Below the pieces are notes generated by a model. It worked only from the letters and a program-made list of their open reading frames with translations. It was not told the origin of the DNA and ran no database searches. This document shows positions 7,724 through 8,272 of a stretch of DNA of 8,272 bases, piece by piece. Source of the DNA: Bacillota bacterium (GTDB lineage: Bacteria; Bacillota_A; Clostridia; Clostridiales; Clostridiaceae); the NCBI GenBank assembly GCA_021780795.1, contig JAJXYA010000124.1:1-8272 (forward strand), given 5' to 3'. The translations under genes and the position numbers were made by a program. Positions within the stretch are counted from its first letter, which is position 1, and each line of letters begins with the position of its first letter.

Positions 7724-7757
7724 AATAATGTAATTAAAAATTGGAAGGATGTGAATT

Positions 7758-7791
7758 TTAGTTTTAGAAGTAAACCTTACTTTAAAACTAA
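7758..7791 (+). promoter_or_regulatory. Hairpin in the tex 5' leader, between a Shine-Dalgarno-like site and the start codon
   Basis: Positions 7758-7766 and 7768-7773 pair with 7783-7791 and 7777-7782. This gives 15 base pairs with one bulged G (7767) and a three-base ACC loop. The best ribosome-site match in the leader, GGAAGG at 7743-7748, is 50 bases from the ATG at 7799, while the bases just before that ATG have no such match. The fold could bring the two closer, or it could be an unrelated regulatory structure. Confidence 0.5.
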
Positions 7792-7798
7792 TTAAAAT

Positions 7799-8272
7799 AT
7801 GATGACAATTAATGAAAAACTAGCAAAACAATTTAATATAGCTGTTAAGCAAGTAAATAGTGTTATTGAAATGCTTGATGAAGGAAGTACTGTGCCTTTT
7901 ATTGCTAGATATAGGAAGGAAAGAACTGGTGGACTAGACGATACAATACTTAGAGAGCTTTATGAAAGACTTACATATCTAAGAAATTTAGAGGAAAGAA
8001 AAGAGACGGTTATAAAAGCTATAGAAGAGCAAGGAAAGCTTACGGAACAATTAAAAGATGATATATTAAAAGCAGAAACCTTAACTGAGGTAGAGGATTT
8101 ATATAGACCATACAAACAAAAGAAGAGAACAAGAGCAACTATAGCGGTAGAAAAAGGTTTAAAGCCACTGGCAGAAACTATTTTCAGCGGCCAATTTAAA
8201 GGAGATATAAATTCCTTTGCTGAACAATTCGTAGATGAAGAAAAAGCTGTAAATAATATAGAGGAAGCCATT
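7799..8272 (+). CDS. tex: Tex family RNA-binding transcription accessory protein, N-terminal part (cut by window edge)
   Basis: Tex is a conserved cytoplasmic nucleic-acid-binding protein of about 720 residues with a helical N-terminal region, a YqgF-like fold, HhH domains and a C-terminal S1 domain. Only the first 158 codons are here, with no stop before the edge. The identifying stretch is the classic Tex N-terminal region: LDEGSTVPFIARYRKE, then RTGGLDD, then LEERKETVIKAIEEQGKLT, then EDLYRPYKQKKRTRATIA. It matches my recollection of E. coli Tex almost block for block. Two consecutive in-frame ATG codons (7799 and 7802) are possible starts, and a TAA at 7793 excludes longer forms. There is no Shine-Dalgarno sequence directly upstream, which is unusual beside the strong sites in this window. 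It is transcribed away from the M28 gene and is probably its own unit. Confidence 0.92.
   Translation, partial: MMTINEKLAKQFNIAVKQVNSVIEMLDEGSTVPFIARYRKERTGGLDDTILRELYERLTYLRNLEERKETVIKAIEEQGKLTEQLKDDILKAETLTEVEDLYRPYKQKKRTRATIAVEKGLKPLAETIFSGQFKGDINSFAEQFVDEEKAVNNIEEAI

Overview
The window is AT-rich DNA that reads with the standard bacterial code. Strong purine-rich ribosome binding sites, TTG starts and the protein families point to an anaerobic Firmicute of the Clostridium type; this is an inference from style and content, not from a marker gene.

Positions 5-6234 (+) hold one tightly packed operon for sulfate activation and APS reduction: aprA (flavoprotein subunit of APS reductase), aprB (two-cluster ferredoxin subunit), an SsuB/TauB-family ABC ATPase, its SsuC-family permease, cysD and a cysN-cysC fusion. 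Gaps are 33 bases or less, and two gene pairs overlap (17 and about 89 bases). A stem-loop with a T-run at about 6243-6285 closes the operon; its promoter lies left of the window. As inferred, the transporter imports a sulfur anion, CysD/CysN makes APS from sulfate and ATP with GTP hydrolysis, and AprAB reduces APS to sulfite plus AMP, so no PAPS is needed. Consistent with that, the APS-kinase-like tail of the CysN protein has lost most of the kinase signature. CysD carries a CC...CxxC cysteine set that resembles the iron-sulfur ligands of APS reductases rather than ordinary CysD.

Positions 6284-7624 (-) hold a convergent gene for a membrane-anchored M28-family metallopeptidase. Two stop codons, TAA and TGA, sit two codons apart in the metal-site motif, and the frame is otherwise open for 446 codon positions. 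It is best called a recent pseudogene, unless the stops are sequence errors.

Positions 7625-7798 are a divergent intergenic region of about 174 bases. It has a likely extended -10 promoter for the right-hand gene, a weaker candidate for the peptidase, and a near-perfect hairpin in the leader of tex. From 7799 to the right edge runs the first 158 codons of tex, a conserved RNA-binding, transcription-associated protein.

No RNA gene, CRISPR array, insertion sequence or attachment site was seen.
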